DNA of 64,000 nt from Pseudomonadota bacterium (GTDB lineage Bacteria; Pseudomonadota; Gammaproteobacteria; Burkholderiales; Burkholderiaceae_C), in NCBI GenBank assembly GCA_021815805.1, contig JAKAZQ010000001.1, positions 198,998 through 262,997 on the forward strand, given 5' to 3'. Both the position numbers and the translations under genes were made by a program. The notes beneath the pieces were generated by a model. The model was not told the origin of the DNA. It made no database searches and was given only the letters and a program-made list of their open reading frames with translations. This document shows positions 33,138 through 40,383 of the stretch, in pieces (within the stretch, counting starts at the first letter, position 1; every line of letters starts with the position of its first letter).

Positions 33138-34538
33138 GTGTCCGATCCGAATCCGCCCTCCTCCACGCCGCCCGACCCGGAACCGGGCGGCGCCCGGCGC
33201 AGCCGCCCACCGCGCACGCCGACCGATGAACTACTGCGCGTCGCCCGCTCGCGCGGGCGCCGGCTGTTCCTCCAGTACGGCCTGCCCTGGGGCGGCGCGC
33301 TGCTGGTCGGCCTGGTGGCCGTGCTCTACGCCAGGTGGAGCGAGGACGCCTACGAGATGTTCCTGCACTGGATCGCCGGGCGCACCTGGCTGGCGTTCCT
33401 GATCACGCCGGCCTTGACCGTGCTCGCCGTGTTCCTGACGCGGCGCTGGTTCTCCGGCAGCGAGGGCAGCGGCATTCCGCAGGTCATCGCCGCGCTGCAC
33501 GCGCCGCCCGACGACACGCTGATGAAGCGCCTGTTCGGGCTGCGCGTGATCTTCGGCAAGCTGGCGGTCTCGCTGATCGGCTTTCTCGGCGGCATGACCA
33601 TCGGGCGCGAAGGTCCGACGGTGCACCTGGGCGCCGCGATCATGGCCGAGACGCGCCGCCTGTATCCCCATCAGGGCAAGCGCCTCGAGCGCTCGCTGCT
33701 GCTGGCGGGGGCGGCGGCCGGCCTGTCGGGCGCGTTCAACACGCCGCTGGCCGGGGTGATCTTCGCCATCGAGGAACTCGCGCGCGACTTCGAGAGCCGC
33801 ACCAACGGCGTGACCATCACCGCCGTCGTGTTCTCCGGCCTGACCTCGCTGGCGCTGGCCGGCAACTACCTGTATTTCGGCCAGATCAACGTGCCGCAGG
33901 ACTTCGGCGCCGGCCTCATCCTGCCGGTGGTGGCCATCGCGCTGCTGTGCGGACTGTCGGGGGCGGCGTTCAACCTGGTACTGCTGCGCGCCGAGGTGTG
34001 GATGCCGGCGCGGCTGCGCGAGTGGCGCGCCCACAAGCCGCTGCTGTACGCGCTGATCTTCGGTCTGGCGATCGCCGCGCTGGGCGTGTTCAGCCACGGC
34101 CAGACCTGGGGCAGCGGCTACGACCAGGCGCGCAGCCTGCTCCAGGGCGACTCGCCGGTGACGGAGATCTATGCCCCGCTCAAGTGGATCGCGCTGGTGC
34201 TGAGCTATCTGGCGGGCACTCCGGGCGGCCTGTTCTCGCCGTCGCTGGCCGTCGGCGCAGGTCTTGCGCAATGGGTGCACGCGCTGTTCGGCGCGGTGCC
34301 GATGCCGGCCCTGATCGCGCTGTGCATGACCGGCTACCTCGCGGCCGTGACCCAGTCTCCGCTGACCTCCTTTGTCATCGTCCTGGAAATGACCAATGGC
34401 AACAGTATGGTGATCCCGATGATGGCGGTGGCCCTGGTGGCCACGCGCATCTCGAACCTGTTCACGCCGCCGCTGTACGAGGCGCTGGCGGAAAAGAACT
34501 ATTACGGCAAGGGCATGGCGCATCACAAGACGGCGTGA
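33138..34538 (+). CDS. clcA: ClC family chloride channel/antiporter
   Basis: A 466-residue ClC protein. The three selectivity loops are present: GSGIPQV (about residue 112), GREGPTVHLGAAIM (gating Glu about 156) and GGLFSPSLAVGAGLA (about 365). The gating glutamate together with the bacterial context suggests proton/chloride exchange, often needed in extreme acid response. That would agree with the proton ATPase two genes upstream, but the link is inference. The start is a GTG at 33138 (MSDPNPPSSTPPDPE). A Shine-Dalgarno is not evident, so the exact start is uncertain. Confidence 0.92.
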   Translation: MSDPNPPSSTPPDPEPGGARRSRPPRTPTDELLRVARSRGRRLFLQYGLPWGGALLVGLVAVLYARWSEDAYEMFLHWIAGRTWLAFLITPALTVLAVFLTRRWFSGSEGSGIPQVIAALHAPPDDTLMKRLFGLRVIFGKLAVSLIGFLGGMTIGREGPTVHLGAAIMAETRRLYPHQGKRLERSLLLAGAAAGLSGAFNTPLAGVIFAIEELARDFESRTNGVTITAVVFSGLTSLALAGNYLYFGQINVPQDFGAGLILPVVAIALLCGLSGAAFNLVLLRAEVWMPARLREWRAHKPLLYALIFGLAIAALGVFSHGQTWGSGYDQARSLLQGDSPVTEIYAPLKWIALVLSYLAGTPGGLFSPSLAVGAGLAQWVHALFGAVPMPALIALCMTGYLAAVTQSPLTSFVIVLEMTNGNSMVIPMMAVALVATRISNLFTPPLYEALAEKNYYGKGMAHHKTA

Positions 34539-34613
34539 GCGGGGCTGCACCGCACGGCTCGGCGAGCTCGGTTTCTGCGATGATTACGGGGCCTGGGCCC
34601 TGAGGAAAGGTCG

Positions 34614-35471
34614 ATGAAACGACTCGACGGTGTGGAGATCGCAGCGCTGATCGTGCTGATGGCGGCGCTCGTGCTGGCCCTGCTGCACTGGGAGAGCGTG
34701 CAGCGCATGCTGGGCTACGTGCTGCACGAACCGCTCCACCAGGCCCCCACCGCGGTGGCGCCACGGGCTCCGGCGGCGCCGCAGGTCAGCGCGCGCATCG
34801 CCTCGGCGCCGGCCTCGCAACCCGCGACACTGCAGGTCCCGGCGGCGTCGCAGCCGCTTCCGGCGCTGGCGCACAGCGACACGCTGTTCGGACGCGCGGT
34901 GGCGTCGCTGGTCGGGCGCGACGGCTTCGCGCATTGGTGGGTTCCCGACCGCCTGATCCTGCACATCGTGTCGACCATCGACAACCTGGCGCGCGCCAAC
35001 GCCCCGGTGAAGGCCTGGCCGCTGCGCCCCGCGCCCGGGACCCTGCGCGTGCACGCCGACGCCAAGGGCTTCGTGCTCGCCGCGTCCAACGCGGCGCGCT
35101 ATGCGCCGTACATGGCGATGCTGCGCCACGTCGACCCGGCACGGGCGGTCGGCGTCTACCTCGACTTCTACCCGGTGTTCCAGCAGGCCTGGCGCGAACT
35201 CGGCTATCCGAAGGGCGAGTTCAACACCCGCCTGCTGCAGGTGATCGACAACCTGCTGGCCGCCCCCGAACCCGGCGGGGCGCTGCGCCTGGTGCAACCG
35301 CACGTGCTCTACCTGTACGCCGACCCGGGGCTGGAGTCGGCGAGCGCCGGCCAGAAGATCCTGATGCGCATCGGACCGGCCAATGAACGCGAGGTGAAGG
35401 CCAAGCTGCGCGCGCTGCGCGCGCAACTGCTGCGCCACATGCGCGCCGCGCCGGCCGCTGCGCAACCGTGA
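34614..35471 (+). CDS. DUF3014 membrane-anchored protein
   Basis: A 285-residue protein with an N-terminal anchor helix (VEIAALIVLMAALVLALLHW, residues 7-26), a Pro/Ala/Gln-rich linker to about residue 85, and a C-terminal domain with FAHWWVPDRLILHIVSTIDN, YAPYMAMLRHVD and DFYPVFQQAWRELGYP. These are hallmarks of DUF3014, a probably periplasmic domain of unknown function. AGGAAAGG precedes the ATG. Its stop overlaps the next start (TGATG), so it is coupled to the OmpH-like gene. Confidence 0.87.
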   Translation: MKRLDGVEIAALIVLMAALVLALLHWESVQRMLGYVLHEPLHQAPTAVAPRAPAAPQVSARIASAPASQPATLQVPAASQPLPALAHSDTLFGRAVASLVGRDGFAHWWVPDRLILHIVSTIDNLARANAPVKAWPLRPAPGTLRVHADAKGFVLAASNAARYAPYMAMLRHVDPARAVGVYLDFYPVFQQAWRELGYPKGEFNTRLLQVIDNLLAAPEPGGALRLVQPHVLYLYADPGLESASAGQKILMRIGPANEREVKAKLRALRAQLLRHMRAAPAAAQP

Positions 35472-36070
35472 TGCGACACCCGAACGACGCCCGCGCCGCC
35501 ATGCCCATGCCGCACGCTGCCCGACTCGCCCTTGCGCTGACGCTGTGCCTCGGCCCGGCTCTGGTGCATGCCGCGCCCACCGGATCGACCGCGGCGCCGG
35601 ACCCCGTGCAGGGGGCCAGCGCGCCGCACCTGCGGGTGGCCTTCGTCGACACCGCGCGCATCCTGCGCGACTCGACGCTGGCCAAGGCCGCGTCGCGCAA
35701 GCTCGCGCAGGATTTCGAGCCACGCCGGCGCAAGCTGACCGAACTCGGCCAGCGCATCGAGCTGCTGCGCAACAGGCTGCAGGACAACACGGTCACCATG
35801 TCGGACGACCAGCGCATGCAGGCGCAGCAGCAACTCGCCGACCTGAACCGCCAGTTCCGCGACGACCAGCAGGCCTTCGCCGAGGATCTGAACGCGCAGC
35901 GCAACGCCGATGTCAGTCGCATTCTCGACGAGGCGAATGCCGTGGTGGATCAGGTGGCGCGCCGCATGGGCTGCAGCATCGTGTTCCAGAACGCGGTGTA
36001 CGTGAATCCGCGCATCGACATCACGTCGGCGGTGATCCACGCGCTGGACACGCAGAAGGCCGCGCACTGA
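35471..36070 (+). CDS. OmpH/Skp-family periplasmic chaperone-like protein
   Basis: A 199-residue protein with a signal peptide (cleavage probably after VHA, about residue 33). A Skp/OmpH domain follows, starting LRVAFVDTARILRDS and continuing into a long coiled coil rich in Gln, Arg, Asp and Leu (RRKLTELGQRIELLRNRLQD). It ends with a beta segment CSIVFQNAVYVNPRIDITSA. Skp-family proteins bind unfolded outer-membrane proteins. This copy is not in the usual bamA-skp-lpxD context but is coupled to DUF3014, so it is probably a paralogue. The ATG at 35471 is used. A GTG one codon earlier is also possible. Confidence 0.85.
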   Translation: MRHPNDARAAMPMPHAARLALALTLCLGPALVHAAPTGSTAAPDPVQGASAPHLRVAFVDTARILRDSTLAKAASRKLAQDFEPRRRKLTELGQRIELLRNRLQDNTVTMSDDQRMQAQQQLADLNRQFRDDQQAFAEDLNAQRNADVSRILDEANAVVDQVARRMGCSIVFQNAVYVNPRIDITSAVIHALDTQKAAH

Positions 36071-36096
36071 CCCCGCGCCCGGCGCGTCGTGGCGCG

Positions 36097-36663
36097 TCAG
36101 GGCGACGGGTGGTGCCTGCCCAGAGGCACCACGGTGCTCGCCTGCGGCCCCTCTTCGCCGGCCTGCTCGACAAAGCGCACCTCGCTGCCCGCCTCCAGGA
36201 ACTCGAAGCGGTCACCGACCACGCTGTTGCGGTGGAAATAGATCGAGCGTCCGTCGCTGGCGGCGATGCTGCCGCGCCCCGCGGCATGGTCGATGTGCTC
36301 CACCCGGCCATGCGCCTGCGGCTGGTGGGTCTTGACGTCGCCGCGCTGCACGCGCGCCAGGTCCTCGACGCGACGCTCCATGGCGTCGAAGGCGTCGCGC
36401 ACGGCGACGAAGGCGTCCTCGTGCGCCTGGTGCTCGATGGGCTCGCGGTTCACCACCAGCACATGCCCGGGGACGCTCAATTCCACGCGCACATGAAAGC
36501 GATGGCCCTGCCGGCCGTGGAGAGCATGCGGCTCCACCGACACCTGGCAGCCGAGCACATGCGGGTGCAGACGCTGCAGGTGCTGGATGCGCTGCTCGAT
36601 GCGCTGACGCAGCATGGGACTCGGCTCCATGCCGCGGAACACGATCGTCGGCTCGGTCTGCAT
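36097..36663 (-). CDS. HPF/RaiA ribosome-associated domain fused to a cold-shock-like domain
   Basis: A 188-residue protein. Residues 1-105 resemble the ribosome hibernation factor fold (IVFRGMEPSPMLRQRIEQRI, HRFHVRVELSVPGHVLVVNR, and a helix from AFVAVRDAFDAMERRVED). Residues 125-188 are a cold-shock-like OB domain (GRGSIAASDGRSIYFHRNSV, with the RNP-like IYFHRN). Such fusions probably bind ribosomes and RNA during stress. The ATG at 36663 is the first with domain homology. It converges on the Skp-like gene (26 bases) and lies 143 bases after the repeat-protein gene on the same strand. Confidence 0.85.
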   Translation of the reverse strand: MQTEPTIVFRGMEPSPMLRQRIEQRIQHLQRLHPHVLGCQVSVEPHALHGRQGHRFHVRVELSVPGHVLVVNREPIEHQAHEDAFVAVRDAFDAMERRVEDLARVQRGDVKTHQPQAHGRVEHIDHAAGRGSIAASDGRSIYFHRNSVVGDRFEFLEAGSEVRFVEQAGEEGPQASTVVPLGRHHPSP

Positions 36664-36806
36664 GCCTTTGCTCCTGCAGGATGAATCGTGCCTGCAGTGT
36701 CGCGCGCGGCGCCGGCGCGCGCCTTGACGCACCTCACCTTGACGCGCCTCGGCGGGGCCGGGGTGCCGCCGGGCGGGACATGGCCCACCCGGCGCGGGGC
36801 GGCCGT

Positions 36807-37148
36807 TCAGGTGTTGCCCGACGCATCATGGCGTGCGTCGTTGCGCGCGTTGCCGTGCGCATTGCTGTGCACGTTGCTGTGCAGGTTGCCGTGTGCGTCG
36901 TGCCGGGCGTCGTGCAGAAGCGCCTTGCGATGCGCGGGCGCCGCGTCGCGCAGATACGCCTGCGGCTCGGCCTCGGGCTGCGCCTGCGAGGCCGCATCGT
37001 CCCCCGGGGGCAGGATGTGATCCTGCGCCGGGGCTTCCTCCAGCGCGGCGGCGGCGGCGCCTACCGGCACGACCATGCCGATCAGCGCGAACGCGCACAG
37101 GCCGCTGGCGAACGCTCGCCCCAGGTGGTGAAGGTTCGGCAACATCAT
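36807..37148 (-). CDS. Small secreted protein with His/Asn/Asp tetrapeptide repeats
   Basis: A 113-residue protein I do not recognise. An N-terminal signal sequence (hydrophobic core FASGLCAFALIGMVVPVG) probably ends at the AAAAA stretch near residues 31-35. An acidic, Gln/Pro-rich segment follows to about residue 70. Residues 79-110 are eight tetrapeptides: HDAR, HDAH, GNLH, SNVH, SNAH, GNAR, NDAR, HDAS. The regular His/Asp/Asn spacing suggests metal binding in the periplasm (inference). GAGGAG lies 6 bases before the first of two ATGs, which supports translation. A sigma-54-type promoter and two hairpins lie upstream. The HPF-cold-shock gene follows on the same strand. Confidence 0.7.
   Translation of the reverse strand: MMLPNLHHLGRAFASGLCAFALIGMVVPVGAAAAALEEAPAQDHILPPGDDAASQAQPEAEPQAYLRDAAPAHRKALLHDARHDAHGNLHSNVHSNAHGNARNDARHDASGNT
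36819..36914 (-). repeat. 12-bp tandem repeat encoding the tetrapeptide array
   Basis: Eight degenerate 12-base units in frame, such as AGCAACGTGCAC and AGCAATGCGCAC on the coding strand, encode [HGSN]-[DN]-[ALV]-[RHS]. The three central units are the most alike. The 12-base period keeps frame, so copy number can change without breaking the gene. Confidence 0.7.
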
Positions 37149-37170
37149 GACATTCTCCTCAGACGGGTGG

Positions 37171-37209
37171 CGGGCCCTCGGGCCCGATCCCGGCGCACCA
37201 TGCGCCGGG
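37171..37209 (-). other. Two perfect hairpins in the leader of the repeat-protein gene
   Basis: CCCGGCGCA-3 nt-TGCGCCGGG (37189-37209; 9-bp arms) and CGGGCCC-2 nt-GGGCCCG (37171-37186; 7-bp arms) lie in series between the predicted transcription start (about 37214) and the ribosome binding site. They may control mRNA stability or translation. Confidence 0.55.
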
Positions 37210-37225
37210 CCTCGGCAAGGTTCGC

Positions 37226-37240
37226 GCAAGGGTTGTGCCA
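37226..37240 (-). promoter_or_regulatory. Sigma-54 (-24/-12) type promoter of the repeat-protein gene
   Basis: On the minus strand the sequence is TGGCAC-AACCC-TTGC, with GG and GC exactly 10 bases apart, which matches the RpoN consensus TGGCAC-N5-TTGC. Transcription would begin about 12 bases further on, leaving a leader of about 65 bases. A 12-bp palindrome GCGGCATGCCGC (37353-37364), 113 bases upstream, could be an enhancer site. A nearer repeat TCCTG-N6-CAGGA (about 37251-37266) is also present. Confidence 0.6.
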
Positions 37241-37405
37241 AGGGCCGAAATCTCCTGGTTTTTCAGGAACCTGGGCAGATCGCAGCGGATCCGGGAGAGG
37301 TCGTCGCCGGGTCGTTCGGCGCAAATCTGTCGTGGGCGCCCGACATGGCTCGGCGGCATGCCGCAAGCCGCTGATGCGATGGAGCTTTTTTGTCGCCTGA
37401 CGGCG

Positions 37406-38275
37406 TCAGGCGGACGCCGTGCCGGCGCTCGCGGCGGCGCCCCGGCGCTGCTGCCAGGCCTCGACGATGCCGGCGAGTGCCTGCAGGCCGTCGGTCAGCG
37501 CGGCGGGCCCGGGCTGCAGGATGTGCGCGGACTTGATCTCGTGCAACTGCGCGTCGCGCACGGCGGCGATCGCACTCCAGCCAGCGCGTGCGGCGACGCG
37601 CGCCGGCTGGAATTTCTTGCCGCACCACGAACCGATGATGAGTTCGGGGTCGCGGCGCACCACTTCCTGCGCATCGGCGACGATGCGCTGGGCCCCCAGG
37701 CTGCCGGTGGCCAGATCGGCGAACACGTCGACTCCGCCCGCCAGGGTGACGAGTTCGCTGACCCAGCGGATGCCGCAGATCATCGGCTGATCCCATTCCT
37801 CGAAATACACCCGCGGGCGGCGCGGCCACGCCGCGGCCCGCCGCGCCACCTGCGCCATCTCGCGCCGCCATTGCGCGACCAGCCGTCGCGCCCGCGCCGA
37901 TGCGCCGACCATGGCGCCGAGGCGCAGCACGTAGCCGAGGATGTCCTCGAGCGAACGCTGGTTGCTGATCCAGACCTCGACACCGCGCGAGATCAGCTCG
38001 CGCGCGATGTCGGACTGCAGGTCGGAGAAGCCGAGCACGAGATCGGGGCGCAGCGCCAGGATGCGCTCGATGTTCGCGCTGGTGAACGCGCTGACCCGCG
38101 GCTTTTCGCGCCGCGCCTGCGGCGGGCGCACGGTGAAACCGGAGATGCCGACGATGCGCTGCTGCTCGCCCAGGAGGTACAGCGTCTCGGTCGACTCCTC
38201 GGTCATGCACACGATGCGCCGGGGCAGTCGCGGCGCCGGGACGGCGCGGGAGGACGGGTACGACGGTGGGTTCAC
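37406..38275 (-). CDS. Cobalamin-type ABC transporter substrate-binding domain protein (BtuF-like)
   Basis: A 289-residue periplasmic-binding-protein fold of the BtuF/FhuD type. The N-terminal lobe starts RRIVCMTEESTETLYLLGEQ and continues with ILALRPDLVLGFSDLQSDIA. The C-terminal lobe contains PRVYFEEWDQPMICGIRWVSELVTLAGG. That last stretch is typical of cobalamin-binding members. The GTG at 38275 is chosen because MTEESTE lies within the domain. With this start there is no clear signal peptide, and no btuC or btuD gene is adjacent. It could be cytoplasmic or start further upstream. It is divergent from the pabB-pabC fusion. Confidence 0.8.
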   Translation of the reverse strand: MNPPSYPSSRAVPAPRLPRRIVCMTEESTETLYLLGEQQRIVGISGFTVRPPQARREKPRVSAFTSANIERILALRPDLVLGFSDLQSDIARELISRGVEVWISNQRSLEDILGYVLRLGAMVGASARARRLVAQWRREMAQVARRAAAWPRRPRVYFEEWDQPMICGIRWVSELVTLAGGVDVFADLATGSLGAQRIVADAQEVVRRDPELIIGSWCGKKFQPARVAARAGWSAIAAVRDAQLHEIKSAHILQPGPAALTDGLQALAGIVEAWQQRRGAAASAGTASA

Positions 38276-38466
38276 GTGGGCGATCCGGCGGGCACGCCGC
38301 AGCAGCGCGGCTGGCGCATGATACGCAGCACGGCGCCCAGTCCATGCGCCCGTCGCGGACATCGCGCCCTGGCTATGATCCGCGCTCCCGCGCCGTCCGC
38401 GCCCCCCCGACAACGCGCAGGCGTCGCGCCGTCGCGCTGCCGCACCGCCTCCCGGCGCGCCCGTCC

Positions 38467-40383
38467 ATGAGCGTCGACCGCGATTCCTGCTGCTTCGTGC
38501 TGTTCGATCCGTCGAACGCCCCGGCGCGCCTGCTGCGCCGGCCGCGCGCGCACTGGATCGCCGCCGATGCGGCCGCTGCCGCGGCGACGCCGCGCTGGAT
38601 CGAGGGCCAGCTGGCGGCACGGCGCGAGATCGCGCTGTTCGCCGGCTTCGGCGCGGCCGATGCGCTGGCCGGGCTGGGCGTGCGCCAGCACGCCGGCTCG
38701 CCACGCGTCGAGGCGCTGGCCTTCGACAGCGTGCAACTGCCCGGCGACGACACCGCGGTCGACGCGTGGCTGCTCGGGCGCCTGGCCGCCGCCGGCCTCG
38801 CCGACGCACCGGCCGGGCTGGCCGGCTGGCGCGCCGGCATCCGGCGCCACGACTACGACGCCGCGCTGCAGCGCATCCTCGACGACCTCGCGGCGGGCGA
38901 CGCCTACCAGGTGAACTACACCTTCGCGCTGCACGCGCGCGTGTTCGGCCACCCGCTGGCGCTGTACCGCGCCCTGCGTCGCGCCCAGCCGACGCCGTTT
39001 CGCGTGCTCGCCAGGCTGCGCTCGCGCTGGGTGCTGAGTCTGTCGCCGGAGTGCTTTTTCGATCTCGACGGGCGCGGCGGCGTCGAGACGCGCCCGATGA
39101 AGGGTACGTGGCCGCGCCAGCCGGGAGCGCGCTGCGACGCCCTGGCCGCGTCGCGGCTGCGCGACGATCCCAAGAACCGCGCCGAGAACCTGATGATCCT
39201 CGACCTGTTGCGCAACGACCTCGGACGCGTGGCGCGAACCGGCAGCGTGCAGGTGCCGCGGCGCTTCACCGTCGAGGCCTACCCGACGCTGTGGCAGATG
39301 AGCTCCACCGTGCGCGCCTGCCTGCGCGACGACACCGACTGGACCGGCCTGTGGCGGGCGCTGTTTCCATGCGGATCGGTGGTCGGCGCGCCGAAGCGGC
39401 GTGCGATGCAGATCATCGCCGAACTCGAGGCGACCGGACGCGGGCTGTACACCGGGGCCATCGGCTGGCTGCGGGCGGCGCCGTGGGCCGCCGGCGACAC
39501 CGGGCCGCGCGCCGCGCAGGCCCGCTTCTCGGTGGCCATCCGCACCCTCGAGGTCGGCGCCACGCCGCGGCGCGGCACGCGCGCCGCGCGGCTGGGCATC
39601 GGCGGCGGCGTGGTGGCCGACTCCAGCGCCGACGGGGAATGGCGGGAATGCTGGCTGAAGGCGCGCTTCGCCCGTGACCTGGATCCCGGCTTCGGCCTGA
39701 TCGAGAGCTTTGCCGTGCACGGCCGCTGGCCGTGTGCCGACCTCGACGCGCACCTGCGGCGCCTGGCGCGCTCGGCGCGTCACTTCGGCTTCGCCTTCGA
39801 GCGGCGCGCGCTGCTGCAGGCGCTGCAGCGCGCCTGTGCCAGGCCCCCCGACGGCGCGCCGCGCGACCGCCGCGTGCGCGTCGAACTGCGCCACGATGGC
39901 AGCTTCGACATTCGCGACCAGCCGCTGCCGCGGGTCGGGCGCCGTGTCGACGTGCTGCTCGCCGAGCAGATCCTCGAGGACGCCGCGCTCGACGCCGACG
40001 ACCCGCTGCTGCGCCACAAGACCACGCACCGCCCGCGCTACGAGCGCTGCCGCCGCGCCTGCGAACGCGCCGGCGTGTTCGACGCGCTGTTCTTCAACCA
40101 GCGTGGCGAGCTGTGCGAGGGCGCGCGTTGCAACGTGTTCGTGCGTCTGCGCGACGGCTGGTGGACGCCGCCGCTGCGCTGCGGACTGCTGCCGGGCGTG
40201 GCGCGCGCCGCGCTGCTCGCCGATCCGGCATGGCGCATCGGCCAGCGCGTGCTGCGGCACGCCGACCTGCGACAGGCGCAGGCGCTGCTGCTGAGCAACG
40301 CCGTGCACGGCGCGCTGCCGGCGCGCCTGCGGCCGCCGCCGTCCGCGCGCGACGCCTCAGAACGGCTTGGCGAGGCGCCGTGA
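38467..40383 (+). CDS. pabBC: Aminodeoxychorismate synthase I / 4-amino-4-deoxychorismate lyase fusion
   Basis: A 638-residue bifunctional enzyme for p-aminobenzoate in folate synthesis. The N-terminal PabB part (to about residue 400) has ETRPMKGTWPRQ, AENLMILDLLRNDLGR and GSVVGAPKRRAMQII. The C-terminal PabC part, a PLP-dependent class IV aminotransferase fold, has LRHKTTHRPRYERC with the likely PLP lysine, and GELCEGARCNVFVR. The glutaminase subunit PabA is not in the window. The ATG at 38467 (MSVDRDSCCFVLFDP) is the first with homology. Its 3' end overlaps the convergent pqqE by 27 bases. Confidence 0.92.
   Translation: MSVDRDSCCFVLFDPSNAPARLLRRPRAHWIAADAAAAAATPRWIEGQLAARREIALFAGFGAADALAGLGVRQHAGSPRVEALAFDSVQLPGDDTAVDAWLLGRLAAAGLADAPAGLAGWRAGIRRHDYDAALQRILDDLAAGDAYQVNYTFALHARVFGHPLALYRALRRAQPTPFRVLARLRSRWVLSLSPECFFDLDGRGGVETRPMKGTWPRQPGARCDALAASRLRDDPKNRAENLMILDLLRNDLGRVARTGSVQVPRRFTVEAYPTLWQMSSTVRACLRDDTDWTGLWRALFPCGSVVGAPKRRAMQIIAELEATGRGLYTGAIGWLRAAPWAAGDTGPRAAQARFSVAIRTLEVGATPRRGTRAARLGIGGGVVADSSADGEWRECWLKARFARDLDPGFGLIESFAVHGRWPCADLDAHLRRLARSARHFGFAFERRALLQALQRACARPPDGAPRDRRVRVELRHDGSFDIRDQPLPRVGRRVDVLLAEQILEDAALDADDPLLRHKTTHRPRYERCRRACERAGVFDALFFNQRGELCEGARCNVFVRLRDGWWTPPLRCGLLPGVARAALLADPAWRIGQRVLRHADLRQAQALLLSNAVHGALPARLRPPPSARDASERLGEAP

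Noticed and set aside
32717-33217. Minus-strand frames beside the MFS/ClC junction as a possible extra small gene
   Set aside because: They overlap well-supported genes and contain only Arg/Ala/Pro-rich translation without start-site signals.
37396-37410. CCTGACG-G-CGTCAGG with a run of T bases beside it, as a terminator for the BtuF-like gene
   Set aside because: The T run lies on the wrong side. In the minus-strand transcript the stem is followed by A bases, so it is not an intrinsic terminator.
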